Shown here: in pieces, positions 26,698 through 34,632 of the stretch
Position numbering within the stretch: position 1 is the stretch's first letter
Layout of the letters: each line of letters begins with the position of its first letter
From: Rufibacter ruber
GTDB lineage: Bacteria > Bacteroidota > Bacteroidia > Cytophagales > Hymenobacteraceae
Length of the DNA stretch: 64,000 bases
Assembly (NCBI RefSeq): GCF_001647275.1
Contig: NZ_LRMM01000025.1
Location: forward strand, 1 to 64,000
Direction of reading: 5' to 3'
The notes under the pieces: model-generated
The model's database searches: none
What the model saw: only the letters and a program-made list of their open reading frames with translations
Told to the model about the DNA's origin: nothing
Program-made: the position numbers and the translations under genes

Positions 26698-27840
26698 TTA
26701 CTTTTTCCTGGTCTGATACAGCTTTTCACAGAGTTTCTTGAGCTGCAGCAAAGACGTCTTCATAAAGCCCTTAATCTGTTTCCGGCCAAATATATCATAG
26801 AAATAATCCCCTACTGAAACCCGGCTGTAATGAAACTCCAGCGTGAGCAGTGTTTCTTCACCGGCGGGCTGCAGGTAAAAGAACAGCAACGCGTTAGGGA
26901 ACATTTTAAAGTTGGCGATTTTCTCTATAAACTCAATGCGGGTAGGGGTTTCCCGGCATTGCAGGGTCTGCATTTCTATTATACCGCCCTTCTCCATTTC
27001 ACAGAGGTAATTGGTGCCAATCCGGTTTATTTTTTTGGTGTCATACACCGCGCGCTTCACCTTGTACAACCATTTGGGTTTGAGGCGGTAGTTCTGTAAC
27101 ACCCTTAGCACCAGCTCCAGGGGTGCCCCAATTTTTGCCTTCAAGGAAAACGTGTTAGGATATTTGGCAGTGGTATGCTCTGCTTCCGGGTCAGTGACCA
27201 GCAGACGCAACGGGGTCAGGAAAGCGTACTTGTATTTCACCTCCCCCAGGTGCTCATATTGGTTGGCCCCCTCTTTCAACTGAGTCCAACCAAAGCACTT
27301 CTCTACCTCTTCCTGTTTCTGCGTGTTGAGGTATCCCTCTGTGAGCAGCACATACTCAGCCCCCTCAATATTGTTCTTAAGAAGACGGTGGGCTACAATC
27401 ACGTCTGTGCCCATGAGTTTGGTATAGTCTCTAATCTGGGTGATGCTAATGCGGCCATAATGCACCACTATCTTGAGTGTGAGCTTATTCTCAGACAGCT
27501 GCGGGCTGGGCAAGGCCCGGTCACGCTGCATGATTTTCAGGTAGTTCTGGAAGTCCAGGAAAATCTGCTTGCACTGGCTCACAATGGCCTCAATAGAGGG
27601 TGGGTCTCCCAGCTTGTAGAACAGAATGGCATCACCCTGTATCTCGCACAACTCCATGTTAATGATGTTGCCCTCTATGATGATCTCTAACAGGTCAGCA
27701 ATGAGGTTACGGCTGTACCGCACCCCATTTTCATGCATGAAGCGCGTGAAGCCACTAATATCCGGGATAAACAACAGCGCCGGCTGTGAATCATCTGCCT
27801 CTTGGGATAAAAATGAAAGATTGGTGACCGCTGACTCCAT
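26698..27840 (-). CDS. DUF2652 protein: class III cyclase-like domain plus SRPBCC domain
   Basis: A 380-residue protein. Residues 20-210 resemble the class III adenylate/guanylate cyclase fold: FIPDISGFTRFM carries the first metal Asp (Asp27), IQGDAILFY the second (Asp70), and AHRLLKNNI sits where the transition-state residues lie in true cyclases. The C-terminal half (about 230-375) looks like an SRPBCC/START-type ligand pocket (FSLKAKIGAPLELVLRVL at its start). Both metal Asp residues are kept, so nucleotide cyclisation is possible but unproven for this family. Convergent with the HD-DUF5706 gene, which makes a cyclase-effector pairing worth testing. Confidence 0.78.
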   Translation of the reverse strand: MESAVTNLSFLSQEADDSQPALLFIPDISGFTRFMHENGVRYSRNLIADLLEIIIEGNIINMELCEIQGDAILFYKLGDPPSIEAIVSQCKQIFLDFQNYLKIMQRDRALPSPQLSENKLTLKIVVHYGRISITQIRDYTKLMGTDVIVAHRLLKNNIEGAEYVLLTEGYLNTQKQEEVEKCFGWTQLKEGANQYEHLGEVKYKYAFLTPLRLLVTDPEAEHTTAKYPNTFSLKAKIGAPLELVLRVLQNYRLKPKWLYKVKRAVYDTKKINRIGTNYLCEMEKGGIIEMQTLQCRETPTRIEFIEKIANFKMFPNALLFFYLQPAGEETLLTLEFHYSRVSVGDYFYDIFGRKQIKGFMKTSLLQLKKLCEKLYQTRKK

Positions 27841-28248
27841 GAATCAATTTTAGATAAGAATGCCCTGCTTTAGCGAAGCACATCGCCACTTATACGGAGA
27901 TGCCACACATTCCTTTACTAAAAGGGGTTACTTGTTTATAACTTTTTTGAAAATAAACTGTTTTCCCGTTTGGCTCTCCCCTCCCAGCCAGGCAAGCCAT
28001 ACAATCTGTCTCTGTCTGGCAGCTTATTTACCGGGTATTACCAACGCCTATTTCCCCGTCAATTCTTAAAATGCAAGGCCTGGACCAACTTTTCACATAC
28101 CCGCTCCCAGTCCTTTACTTCACAGGCTATTAGTGCCATTTTATTTAATTCTGCTCTTGAAAAGATTAAAAAACCCCAAAAATATAGGGTGAAAACAACC
28201 TTAAAAAGAGTTGCTTCCACCCTACAGTAATAACCAGGCAATGGCTGC

Positions 28249-28449
28249 TTAGGAATTCGCTTCAGCGTTTTTTGGCTTACGGCCTCTTTTTGCGCCTTTA
28301 GGCTTGTTCATGGAATCAGGAATTTGATTCAATGCCTCATTCATCTGGCTGAAAATACCCAGCATCAATTGAACATCTTCTACATTTTGGCAGTCCCGGA
28401 TAACCTCCATCTGCATCTTGTCTAATTTGCTTTTGAGTTGCTCTCTCAT
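28249..28449 (-). CDS. 66-residue protein with basic tail
   Basis: A small mostly helical protein with a Lys/Arg-rich C-terminal end (GAKRGRKPKNAE) that resembles an AT-hook-like GRKP unit, so nucleic-acid binding is possible. It has a perfect TATATTTG promoter box upstream on the same strand. No family recognised. Confidence 0.6.
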   Translation of the reverse strand: MREQLKSKLDKMQMEVIRDCQNVEDVQLMLGIFSQMNEALNQIPDSMNKPKGAKRGRKPKNAEANS

Positions 28450-28490
28450 AGTATTAGGGTTGGTCTAAACAAGTTAATTAAATAATGACA

Positions 28491-28498
28491 CAAATATA
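28491..28498 (-). promoter_or_regulatory. Bacteroidota -7 box of the 66-residue gene
   Basis: The minus strand reads TATATTTG, matching the TAnnTTTG consensus, about 42 bases before the ATG at 28449. The -33 box is not clear. Confidence 0.55.
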
Positions 28499-28770
28499 GA
28501 AACAAGGGTGAATAAACTAGTATTCACTAAAATATATTTCTCCCATTTAAGGACGATATACGTCTTTATTTTCAATTTCAATTAAATTTTATAAATAAAT
28601 CTTTACCATTTTTAATTATGTCAATTACTTAACTCTATTTCACAGAAAAGAAGAAAGCAACGAAAAACCAGTGGCAGCCAATCATTTGTATAGGCTCCGG
28701 CTTCTCGCCAACACAGTTTCTTTCTTAAGAATTTATCTCGGTTTTGATTCCATTGCTCCTGTTTTTGCCT

Positions 28771-28778
28771 TACTTTTG
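28771..28778 (+). promoter_or_regulatory. Bacteroidota -7 box of the tRNA-Arg gene
   Basis: TACTTTTG fits TAnnTTTG and lies 33 bases before the first base of the tRNA. It shows that the host promoter of the tRNA gene is retained on this side of the junction. Confidence 0.5.
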
Positions 28779-28810
28779 CGATTCAGTATTGCTCTCATTA
28801 GAGAAAGAAG

Positions 28811-28846
28811 GCCCTGTAGTTCAACGGATAGAATAGAAGTTTCCTA
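28811..28846 (+). tRNA. 5' half of tRNA-Arg(CCT), interrupted
   Basis: GCCCTGTAGTTCAACGGATA starts a typical Bacteroidota tRNA-Arg: acceptor strand GCCCTGT, D arm GTTC...GAAT, then AGAAGTTTCCTA with anticodon CCT. The sequence then changes to GGCGGGCGAATG and no matching anticodon-stem, T-arm or GCAGGGC-like acceptor strand follows. The gene is therefore cut in the anticodon loop, at the point where the phage-like region begins. The 3' half should be at the other end of the element, outside this window. Confidence 0.75.
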
Positions 28847-29188
28847 GGCGGGCGAATGCCCTGCGCTGCGCTAAGCGGCTTGGTTCCCAAGCCCTTATAA
28901 ATCCCACCAACCCAAAAATCTCCGCTACGTCGAAACTTTTCGTCGAAACGCAATTATTTTTTTCGGACTGCGGCATCCTTGTTCGGTCTCTGGTTCACTC
29001 CCTTGCTAATTCCAGATTTGGTTCGGTCCCTGCCGGGGGCTCTTTCTTCTCTGCGCGCCCTATGTAATGTTGTGTAGACACCAGTAAAGTACAGTTGCCG
29101 CCTGCTGAAAAATAATTCAAATTTTTAGCCAAAATGCGGAAAAGGGCATACGGCACTCAGATATATAAATGAAATCTGAGTCACCGTT
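28847..29188. other. left end of the integrated element, noncoding
   Basis: About 340 bases without a gene. Two related short units are seen (TTGGTTC...CCC near 28880 and TTTGGTTCGGTCCCTGCC near 29016) that look a little like tRNA T-arm ends, plus repeated CGTCGAAAC at 28930 and 28942. An AGATATATAAA motif at 29159-29169 precedes the first phage gene by about 20 bases. Confidence 0.45.
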
Positions 29189-29701
29189 ATGACCCCAATT
29201 TCATCTTACCAACAACGTTTCGTCTACTCCTCATTCAGGGAGAGATACTACACAGAGACCAACCAATTCCCGAAGTTCTCGAACTTCAACTTCACTTCCA
29301 CAACAGGCTTTGACCGTTACGACGCAACCTACGAGGTAGCCGGTAAGCCTGTGCTTGCCGAGTTTAAAATCAGAGACTGCGCGTCCACACAGTACCCAAC
29401 GGCAATGATAGAGATTGAGAAGTACGACTTCTTGGTGGCCGAGGCAAAGAAGACCGGTCGCGCCGCAATCTTCCAGTGCTACTACACAGACGGCATTGTC
29501 CTTTTCTTCAACCTCTCGAAAATGCCTAAACCTGAGGCGCAGAACGCGGTCAGAACCAAGTCAACGATGGCTGCAAACTCTGGCAGAAGGAACTCACCTT
29601 ACTACGCACTTCCAGTAGAGGCCGCACTCAAATTTCGCTACAAAATACCGTCTGAGGCAGAAATCCAGAAGGAATTCTACCAGCAGTACACCGTCGTCTA
29701 A
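29189..29701 (+). CDS. PD-(D/E)XK nuclease-like protein
   Basis: A 170-residue protein. The region GFDRYDATYEVAGKPVLAEFKIRD fits the D-x(n)-E-x-K core of restriction-endonuclease-fold proteins (Asp about 49, Glu-Phe-Lys about 60-62). I therefore suggest a nuclease-like fold, possibly acting in recombination, packaging or defence. It is the first gene of the element and faces rightward. No named family recognised; catalysis is not proven. Confidence 0.5.
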   Translation: MTPISSYQQRFVYSSFRERYYTETNQFPKFSNFNFTSTTGFDRYDATYEVAGKPVLAEFKIRDCASTQYPTAMIEIEKYDFLVAEAKKTGRAAIFQCYYTDGIVLFFNLSKMPKPEAQNAVRTKSTMAANSGRRNSPYYALPVEAALKFRYKIPSEAEIQKEFYQQYTVV

Positions 29702-29730
29702 CGACCTAAAAAATACGCCCATGACTGAAA

Positions 29731-30594
29731 TTGAGTACCCAAGAGTTTTTCGAAATAACAACAGCCAAGCGCGAGGACCTGAAAAGGATGTGCCTCAAAC
29801 ACCTCAGAGACAACTTTGACGCCATCGTCCAGGACAGCTACTCCGAGGAAATCCTGACCGACATCATTCTCTCAACCGCAGAGAAGCTGGCGCGCGTAGA
29901 GAACCGCCCGACAATTAACAACTGGAACGACGTCAGGAACTACATAATAAAGTCCTTCTGGTACCAGTACAAGAACAAGGGCATAAAACAGCGCCGGGAC
30001 CTGAAAGCCGGTAAGTTCACCAGCATAGACGGCATAGAGGAAACTATCCTAGCACCGGAACCCACTACTGACCCCATCATCACAGATGTGGCTGACGTCC
30101 GCACCAGAATTGAGGAGTACGTCTACGGCCGCTACGAACCAGAGGAAGCCGCCATCTACAAGGCGCACAGCTTCAAGGGTTACACATTTGACAAGCTGGC
30201 AGAAGTCACCAGGGTAAACAGAAACCGCTGCTACCGCATCGTCAAGAAAATCCAGGCAGATGTGCAGGCAAACAAGGAGTACATACTCTCAGGTGAAAAG
30301 AAATGTGCACTCAGTCCGACATATATAAAGACGATAAAGGACCTCAGGGCAGTCACCGAAAGATGCGAGAAGAAAGGCCGCCGAGTGACGACAGTCACTG
30401 TGACACCAGACGCAGACTACGCAACAATCCTCACCGCCGTCTGCCTAAAAGTTGGCTCAAAAGAAGTTGCTGAGGCCGAACTCGAAAGAACGGCCTTGCT
30501 TCTCCTGGACAAGAAAGACTGGCTCACCGGCTGGTACGGCATCAAGCTGGGAGACACCATTCTCCTGGTGAACTTCGAGGAAGAGGACGAATAA
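29731..30594 (+). CDS. sigma-factor-like DNA-binding protein
   Basis: A 287-residue protein whose residues 1-90 resemble sigma region 2 (VQDSYSEEILTDIILSTAEKL, then NNWNDVRNYIIKSFWYQYKNK) and whose residues 125-180 resemble region 4 with a helix-turn-helix (FDKLAEVTRVNRNRCYRIVKKIQ). A further 110 residues follow that I do not recognise. No ATG is available in frame: TTG 29731 is the likely start. An ATG at 29721 is in another frame and stops after about 30 codons, which may be a leader peptide or a frameshift. It precedes the terminase genes by 14 bases. Confidence 0.5.
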   Translation: MSTQEFFEITTAKREDLKRMCLKHLRDNFDAIVQDSYSEEILTDIILSTAEKLARVENRPTINNWNDVRNYIIKSFWYQYKNKGIKQRRDLKAGKFTSIDGIEETILAPEPTTDPIITDVADVRTRIEEYVYGRYEPEEAAIYKAHSFKGYTFDKLAEVTRVNRNRCYRIVKKIQADVQANKEYILSGEKKCALSPTYIKTIKDLRAVTERCEKKGRRVTTVTVTPDADYATILTAVCLKVGSKEVAEAELERTALLLLDKKDWLTGWYGIKLGDTILLVNFEEEDE

Positions 30595-30608
30595 AATCCC
30601 ACAGTAAA

Positions 30609-31148
30609 ATGTCAGAAAAGAAAAAGACTAAGGGAGTTGCTATCATGAACAGCTCCCTTCAAGTCGCTAAAACAAGAAAAGAGGAGCGCTTTGACTTCTG
30701 CTACGAGAGATGGATTCAGGGTGTCAAATACATGGAAATCGTTCGGGAGTTCGCCACCAAGTTTGAGGACACCGAGCGCACTGCAAAGAATTACCTCAAG
30801 AAGGTTAAAGAGTACCTAGCCAAAGCACCGGACCGGGCAGAGCAGGAGTCCAGGCTTAATTTGGCAAGAGCCCAATACAGGGATCTATACTCCAAGCTGT
30901 ACCAACAAGGCAAGTACAAAGAAGCCGCTGACGTACGCACCAAACTCGATAAAATAGAAGGGCTGGACATTATTAGAATTGACCAGAACGTCAACACCAA
31001 CCAGCCAACCTTAGACCTGTCTGTACTTCCGCTGGAATTACTTCTACAGCTTCAAAATCTTATGCCTGGGCAAATTATAGATGTGGACTATGAAGAAGCC
31101 GATTACGAAGAGGCAGACCAAAATACGGACGAAAATGTAATTGAATAA
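30609..31148 (+). CDS. terminase small subunit (probable)
   Basis: A 179-residue protein directly before TerL and overlapping it. The N-terminal half has a helix-turn-helix-like run (RWIQGVKYMEIVREFATKF...AKNYLKKV), a central helical stretch suits oligomerisation, and the C-terminus is very acidic. This layout and position match small terminase subunits, which recognise the packaging site. Assigned mainly from context. Confidence 0.65.
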   Translation: MSEKKKTKGVAIMNSSLQVAKTRKEERFDFCYERWIQGVKYMEIVREFATKFEDTERTAKNYLKKVKEYLAKAPDRAEQESRLNLARAQYRDLYSKLYQQGKYKEAADVRTKLDKIEGLDIIRIDQNVNTNQPTLDLSVLPLELLLQLQNLMPGQIIDVDYEEADYEEADQNTDENVIE

Positions 31149-32604
31149 AAATAAACGAACCGCTAACCAACTACAAGGAATAACACCCACACTGCTTGAA
31201 GCTGCCATCTGCCAATCAAGCTTTTACGAGTTTTTCAAACGGGCTTTCAAAGTCCTGGAACCGCACACAAAATACGTTGACTCCCCAATAATCAAGTATG
31301 TGTGCGACCGTCTACAAGCCGAGGTAGAGCGCATCGCAATCGGCGAGAAGAAGACTAGGGACATCATCATCAACATACCGCCAAGGACTTCAAAAAGCCT
31401 TATCTGTTCGGTGTGTTTTCCTGCCTGGGTCTGGGCCAAATACCCATATATGCGGTTCATTACCGCTTCTTACGCAGCCACACTGTCAACCAAGCTTGCA
31501 CTTGACGGCCGCACATTGATCCTGTCTGAGTGGTACCGCAAGCTGTTCCCTCATGTCAGGTTGGCCGAAGATGCAAACAACAAGACATCTTACGAGACCA
31601 CTGCCAGAGGCGCCAGGGTTTCTACCTCCGTTGGCGGTACCATTACCGGTATGGGCGCAGACATCATTGTGATTGACGACCCTCAGAAGCCAGATGAAGC
31701 TGAGTCAGACGCCAAGGTGGAAGACGTACATTTCTGGTGGGACAACACCATAGAAAACCGCCTTAACAACGCAGAGGTAGGGCTAAGAATAATTGTGATG
31801 CAGCGCCTGTCAGAAGAGGATTTGACTGGTTACCTGCTAGACCAATACCCAGAGCAGTTTGACCACATCTGCATTCCTGCCGAACTGAACGAAGACGTAA
31901 AACCGGCAGAACTCAAACAGCACTACAGAAACGGTCTCTTTGACCCAGTAAGGTTAGGCCATTCCAGGCTGGAGGTTCTAAAGAAGAAGCCTTACAAGTA
32001 TGCTGGCCAGTATATGCAGGCACCCGCCCCAAGCGGTGGCGGTATGTTCAAGAAATCCAGTTTCAAGGTGATTTCATACGAGGAGTTCCAGCAAATGACG
32101 GCAACTCAAAAAGTTACTTGGCATTTCTTTCTGGACACAGCCTTCACAAGCAACAAGAAAAACGACCCGTCTGCCATCGTAGTTGCTGCCAGAGTAGGCA
32201 ATATAGTCTTCATCAGAGAGGTGCGCACCAAGCACTTTGAATTTCCTGAGCTGCTGAAATACATCAAAGAATATGTTCCAAAGTTTGCTACACCAGGCAG
32301 CCGAGTACACATAGAAGGCAAGGCTTCAGGCCAGTCTCTGATTCAGCAGCTGAGAGAGAGCACAATGTTCAACCTGAAAGAACTGCAACCGGGCAAAGAG
32401 TCCAAAGAAGACCGGGCCTACGGTGTGACTGACATAGTAGAGTCAATGCGGGTGGTACTTATTGAGGGCGCTTATGTTCAGCCGTTCCTCGACCAGGTGA
32501 GCATCTTCCCTAATGGTAAAAACGACGATATGGTGGACGCAATGGTGTACGCCATACAGGAGCTGGTAACCAAGAGCAAGTCTTTCTACTACGGATTCTC
32601 TTAA
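31141..32604 (+). CDS. terminase large subunit
   Basis: A 487-residue packaging motor. The ATPase has Walker A NIPPRTSKSL (about residues 78-87), Walker B ADIIVIDDP (about 172-180) and a coupling motif IVMQRLSEEDL. The nuclease has its acidic residues in FLDTAFTSN (about 330), IEGKASGQ and NDDMVDAMVYAI near the end. The start is TTG at 31141, overlapping the upstream gene by 8 bases; no ATG start would include the N-terminal region. Cuts and pumps DNA into proheads. Confidence 0.93.
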   Translation: MNKNKRTANQLQGITPTLLEAAICQSSFYEFFKRAFKVLEPHTKYVDSPIIKYVCDRLQAEVERIAIGEKKTRDIIINIPPRTSKSLICSVCFPAWVWAKYPYMRFITASYAATLSTKLALDGRTLILSEWYRKLFPHVRLAEDANNKTSYETTARGARVSTSVGGTITGMGADIIVIDDPQKPDEAESDAKVEDVHFWWDNTIENRLNNAEVGLRIIVMQRLSEEDLTGYLLDQYPEQFDHICIPAELNEDVKPAELKQHYRNGLFDPVRLGHSRLEVLKKKPYKYAGQYMQAPAPSGGGMFKKSSFKVISYEEFQQMTATQKVTWHFFLDTAFTSNKKNDPSAIVVAARVGNIVFIREVRTKHFEFPELLKYIKEYVPKFATPGSRVHIEGKASGQSLIQQLRESTMFNLKELQPGKESKEDRAYGVTDIVESMRVVLIEGAYVQPFLDQVSIFPNGKNDDMVDAMVYAIQELVTKSKSFYYGFS

Positions 32605-32619
32605 ATGCCGCCAACCGAA

Positions 32620-32633
32620 GAACATATATAAGG
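32620..32633 (+). promoter_or_regulatory. CATATATAAGG motif before 32637 gene
   Basis: GAACATATATAAGG ends three bases before ATG 32637. A member of the repeated phage motif discussed in the findings (type form GACATATATAAGGG). Confidence 0.55.
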
Positions 32634-32636
32634 TTG

Positions 32637-33356
32637 ATGAAAGAGATTAAATTCGACAAGAAGAAATACGTACTACCCACCAGCTGGTCCGAGGTGACTT
32701 TCAAGCAGTTCAGAGAGCTGATGAAAGTTAACGCAGGAACAATGGGCGACATTGAGAAGGCAGCCCGTATCGCGGCTGTTTTCACTGACCTGACCTATGA
32801 TGAATTGATAGACGGCAACCCCTACCTGATTTCTAAGGTAGTGAACGAGCTGGACTTCATTGACAAGGCACTCGACTACAACAAGCCGGTGGTCCACTTC
32901 AAAATTGACGACGAGACCTTCTATGTAAGGGACTTGGAAGACGCTTCTTTCAGAGAGTATGCAGACTTCCAGACCATCAACAAGATTTTCGCTGAGAAAC
33001 CTGAAGAGGGCTACCTGTTGAAGCTGGCCATACTTTGCAGAAAAGTGGGCGAGAAACCGCTTAAAGAAAAGGACTTGAAAGCCAGAGCTGAACTTTTCGA
33101 GAATCTGGACGCAGAGACCGTACTCGGCATCAACAGTTTTTTTTTACTCAGGCGAAAGCTATCGCAGCAGGCTTCCCATCAATATTCAATGCTGAGGGCG
33201 GAAGTGACGGAGAAAGAGCTGAGTTTGAGAAGGATTTTAGCGAACGGTGGGGCTGGTACGGGCTGGCTCACAAGATGGCGAAATCTGTTACTGAGCTTCA
33301 ACTTGTATTTGATACGAAAGCTGCCGATGTCCTGGCTCACTATGCTTACGAAATAG
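32637..33356 (+). CDS. tail-type protein, zero-frame product
   Basis: Residues 1-170 look like a genuine helical phage protein (KEIKFDKKKYVLPTSWSEVT at the start). After the run of nine T at 33137-33145 the zero frame continues with Leu/Arg/Ser-rich residues that look like a shadow, while the -1 frame gives a natural-looking protein (see 33143-33415). A two-frame gene with a slippery T run at a phage tail locus resembles the G/G-T tail assembly chaperones, but position next to TerL is unusual. Start ATG 32637; TTG 32634 is also open. Confidence 0.6.
   Translation: MKEIKFDKKKYVLPTSWSEVTFKQFRELMKVNAGTMGDIEKAARIAAVFTDLTYDELIDGNPYLISKVVNELDFIDKALDYNKPVVHFKIDDETFYVRDLEDASFREYADFQTINKIFAEKPEEGYLLKLAILCRKVGEKPLKEKDLKARAELFENLDAETVLGINSFFLLRRKLSQQASHQYSMLRAEVTEKELSLRRILANGGAGTGWLTRWRNLLLSFNLYLIRKLPMSWLTMLTK
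33137..33145 (+). other. slippery run of nine T
   Basis: AGTTTTTTTTTACTC. A -1 shift here, or transcript slippage, changes the reading from TTT TTA CTC to TTT ACT CAG and opens 89 further codons. A sequence error of one T would have the same effect. Confidence 0.6.
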
Positions 33357-33415
33357 ACAACACCATACTCCAGAAGGGCCTACAGATGCTCGAACGACAA
33401 AATCCGCAGAAATGA
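33143..33415 (+). CDS. -1 frame extension of the tail-type protein
   Basis: The -1 frame after the T run reads TQAKAIAAGFPSIFNAEGG and later FSERWGWYGLAHKMAKSV, then VLAHYAYEIDN, a normal amino-acid mix. It ends TGA 33413-33415, three bases before the ATG of the next gene (33419), the tight spacing expected of a real gene end. It has no start of its own, so it must be made as a fusion of about 259 residues. Confidence 0.6.
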   Translation, partial: FTQAKAIAAGFPSIFNAEGGSDGERAEFEKDFSERWGWYGLAHKMAKSVTELQLVFDTKAADVLAHYAYEIDNTILQKGLQMLERQNPQK

Positions 33416-33418
33416 TAA

Positions 33419-33904
33419 ATGCCAGTACAACTAACAATCCAAGGGCTGAAAGGCATACGGGACGTAATCAAGGCGGTGTGTGAAGCGCATCTTGCCGTAG
33501 CTGAGTTCAAGACAGGCCTTGACCTGAACGATTTCCAAGACAACCTCTACCCTCTCGCCTTCCTGGAGCACAACTTCCAGATAAACCAGGACTCAGAGCA
33601 ATCAGATTCCTACAGCATTAACTTAGTGATTGCTGACCGCATACCGGCAGACGGCGACGAGTTTCTGGCCATGTCTAAGGTGACGCAGATATTTGACGAG
33701 ATACACCACCAGCTACAGGAGCTCAGCCCACAGATGGACGTAGGCTTCGCCAACAGAATCCCTTACTACGACGAGGGCGACGACCGGCTGGCCACCTGCA
33801 ACGGTGAGTTCACCATAACCATTGCCCGGTACACAGCCAGGCTAAATTCGGGTATGCAACAGCCCGACCTATCAGGCATACCAAAGTTCGGCAACATACT
33901 CTAA
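33419..33904 (+). CDS. phage structural protein, perhaps tail terminator
   Basis: A 161-residue protein with mixed alpha/beta character (MPVQLTIQGLKGIRDVIKAV at the start, then LAFLEHNFQINQ and SYSINLVIADR). Size and position next to an HK97-gp10-like gene fit a tail-completion/terminator protein, but no signature motif is visible. Followed by a terminator. Confidence 0.4.
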   Translation: MPVQLTIQGLKGIRDVIKAVCEAHLAVAEFKTGLDLNDFQDNLYPLAFLEHNFQINQDSEQSDSYSINLVIADRIPADGDEFLAMSKVTQIFDEIHHQLQELSPQMDVGFANRIPYYDEGDDRLATCNGEFTITIARYTARLNSGMQQPDLSGIPKFGNIL

Positions 33905-33908
33905 GACA

Positions 33909-33940
33909 AAGCCACCTAAACGGGTGGCTTTTCTGTTTTA
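33909..33940 (+). terminator. factor-independent terminator
   Basis: Stem AAGCCACC / GGGTGGCTT with loop TAAAC and the tail TTCTGTTTT, five bases after the stop codon at 33904. Confidence 0.85.
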
Positions 33941-33945
33941 AAAAA

Positions 33946-33979
33946 GGAACGATGAGCGACATTACCCTATAGTATAAGT
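33946..33979 (-). repeat. phage 34 bp repeat, copy 1
   Basis: Identical over 34 bases to 62754-62787 and, on the opposite strand, over 31 bases to 52454-52484 and over 25 bases to 52376-52400. Read on the minus strand it contains CTATAGGGTAATGTCGCTCA. It lies right after a terminator and before the motif at 34034. Confidence 0.9.
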
Positions 33980-34033
33980 ATCTGGTGTGTGGGCTTATCT
34001 GGTGGTTCTGCTGTCAAATACCTGTCTGGCCCT

Positions 34034-34047
34034 GACATATATAAGGG
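34034..34047 (+). promoter_or_regulatory. GACATATATAAGGG motif before 34050 gene
   Basis: Exact type form. The ATG begins at 34050, two bases after the GGG. It follows a terminator and repeat copy 1, as expected of a promoter for the tail genes. Confidence 0.6.
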
Positions 34048-34049
34048 TG

Positions 34050-34619
34050 ATGGCAACGAAGTTCAGCAGGATTAAGAAGGTGACCAGAGGCAAAGGCCAA
34101 GGTGGCGTATTCACAGCCGAGCAGCTGGAGAAAGAACTGAATGAACCACTGGCAGAAGCCGCCAGAATGATTAAGGAATACATCATCGCGGAAGCTGAGA
34201 AAGGCGGCAGGCACAAGTTCAGGAAAGACGGCTCCAGCAGTTTCGTCACCAGGACAGAGGTGGAATTCACTACCGATGGGGTACGCATAGACCTCCCAGA
34301 ACAAGCCCAATACCTGGAGACTGGCAGAAGACCATTCGCGAAGAAAGTGCCCATACAGGCGCTCATAAAGTGGCTTAAACGCTACCGTATCGGGGGCAGG
34401 GACCAGAAGACAGGCAGGTTCAGGAAGGTGTCCAGCAAGTCCATAAACGACGCTGCCTGGGCAATACAGCAGAGCATCTTCAGGAACGGCATAAAGGCAA
34501 GGCCATTCATTCAGGCGTCTTTGGAATACGCCGAGAAACTAATCTCAGAGGTGATAGAGGAGCAGCTGATTCCTGACATACTGAGCATCGTTGACTTCCA
34601 CTTCAACGACAAGAAATAG
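34050..34619 (+). CDS. HK97 gp10-like neck/tail protein
   Basis: A 189-residue protein. The stretch YLETGRRPFAKKVPIQALIKW and the final IKARPFIQASLEYAEKL are typical of HK97-gp10-like minor tail/neck proteins that join head and tail. ATG 34050 is chosen because it lies just after the phage motif; the longer frame from 33987 is hydrophobic shadow. Confidence 0.7.
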   Translation: MATKFSRIKKVTRGKGQGGVFTAEQLEKELNEPLAEAARMIKEYIIAEAEKGGRHKFRKDGSSSFVTRTEVEFTTDGVRIDLPEQAQYLETGRRPFAKKVPIQALIKWLKRYRIGGRDQKTGRFRKVSSKSINDAAWAIQQSIFRNGIKARPFIQASLEYAEKLISEVIEEQLIPDILSIVDFHFNDKK

Positions 34620-34632
34620 CACTAACCACACA

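Noticed and set aside
28811-29188. Group I intron in tRNA-Arg(CCT)
   Set aside because: Such introns are known at this anticodon, but I see no P7/G-site core and no 3' half of the tRNA within the next 340 bases; phage genes follow instead.
30316-30329. GACATATATAAAG inside the sigma-like gene as a promoter
   Set aside because: It lies within a coding frame (Thr-Tyr-Ile-Lys), far from the next gene start, and lacks the GGG.
33146-33356. Zero-frame tail of the 32637 gene as the true C-terminus
   Set aside because: Leu/Arg/Ser-rich shadow composition; the -1 frame is protein-like and ends just before the next ATG.
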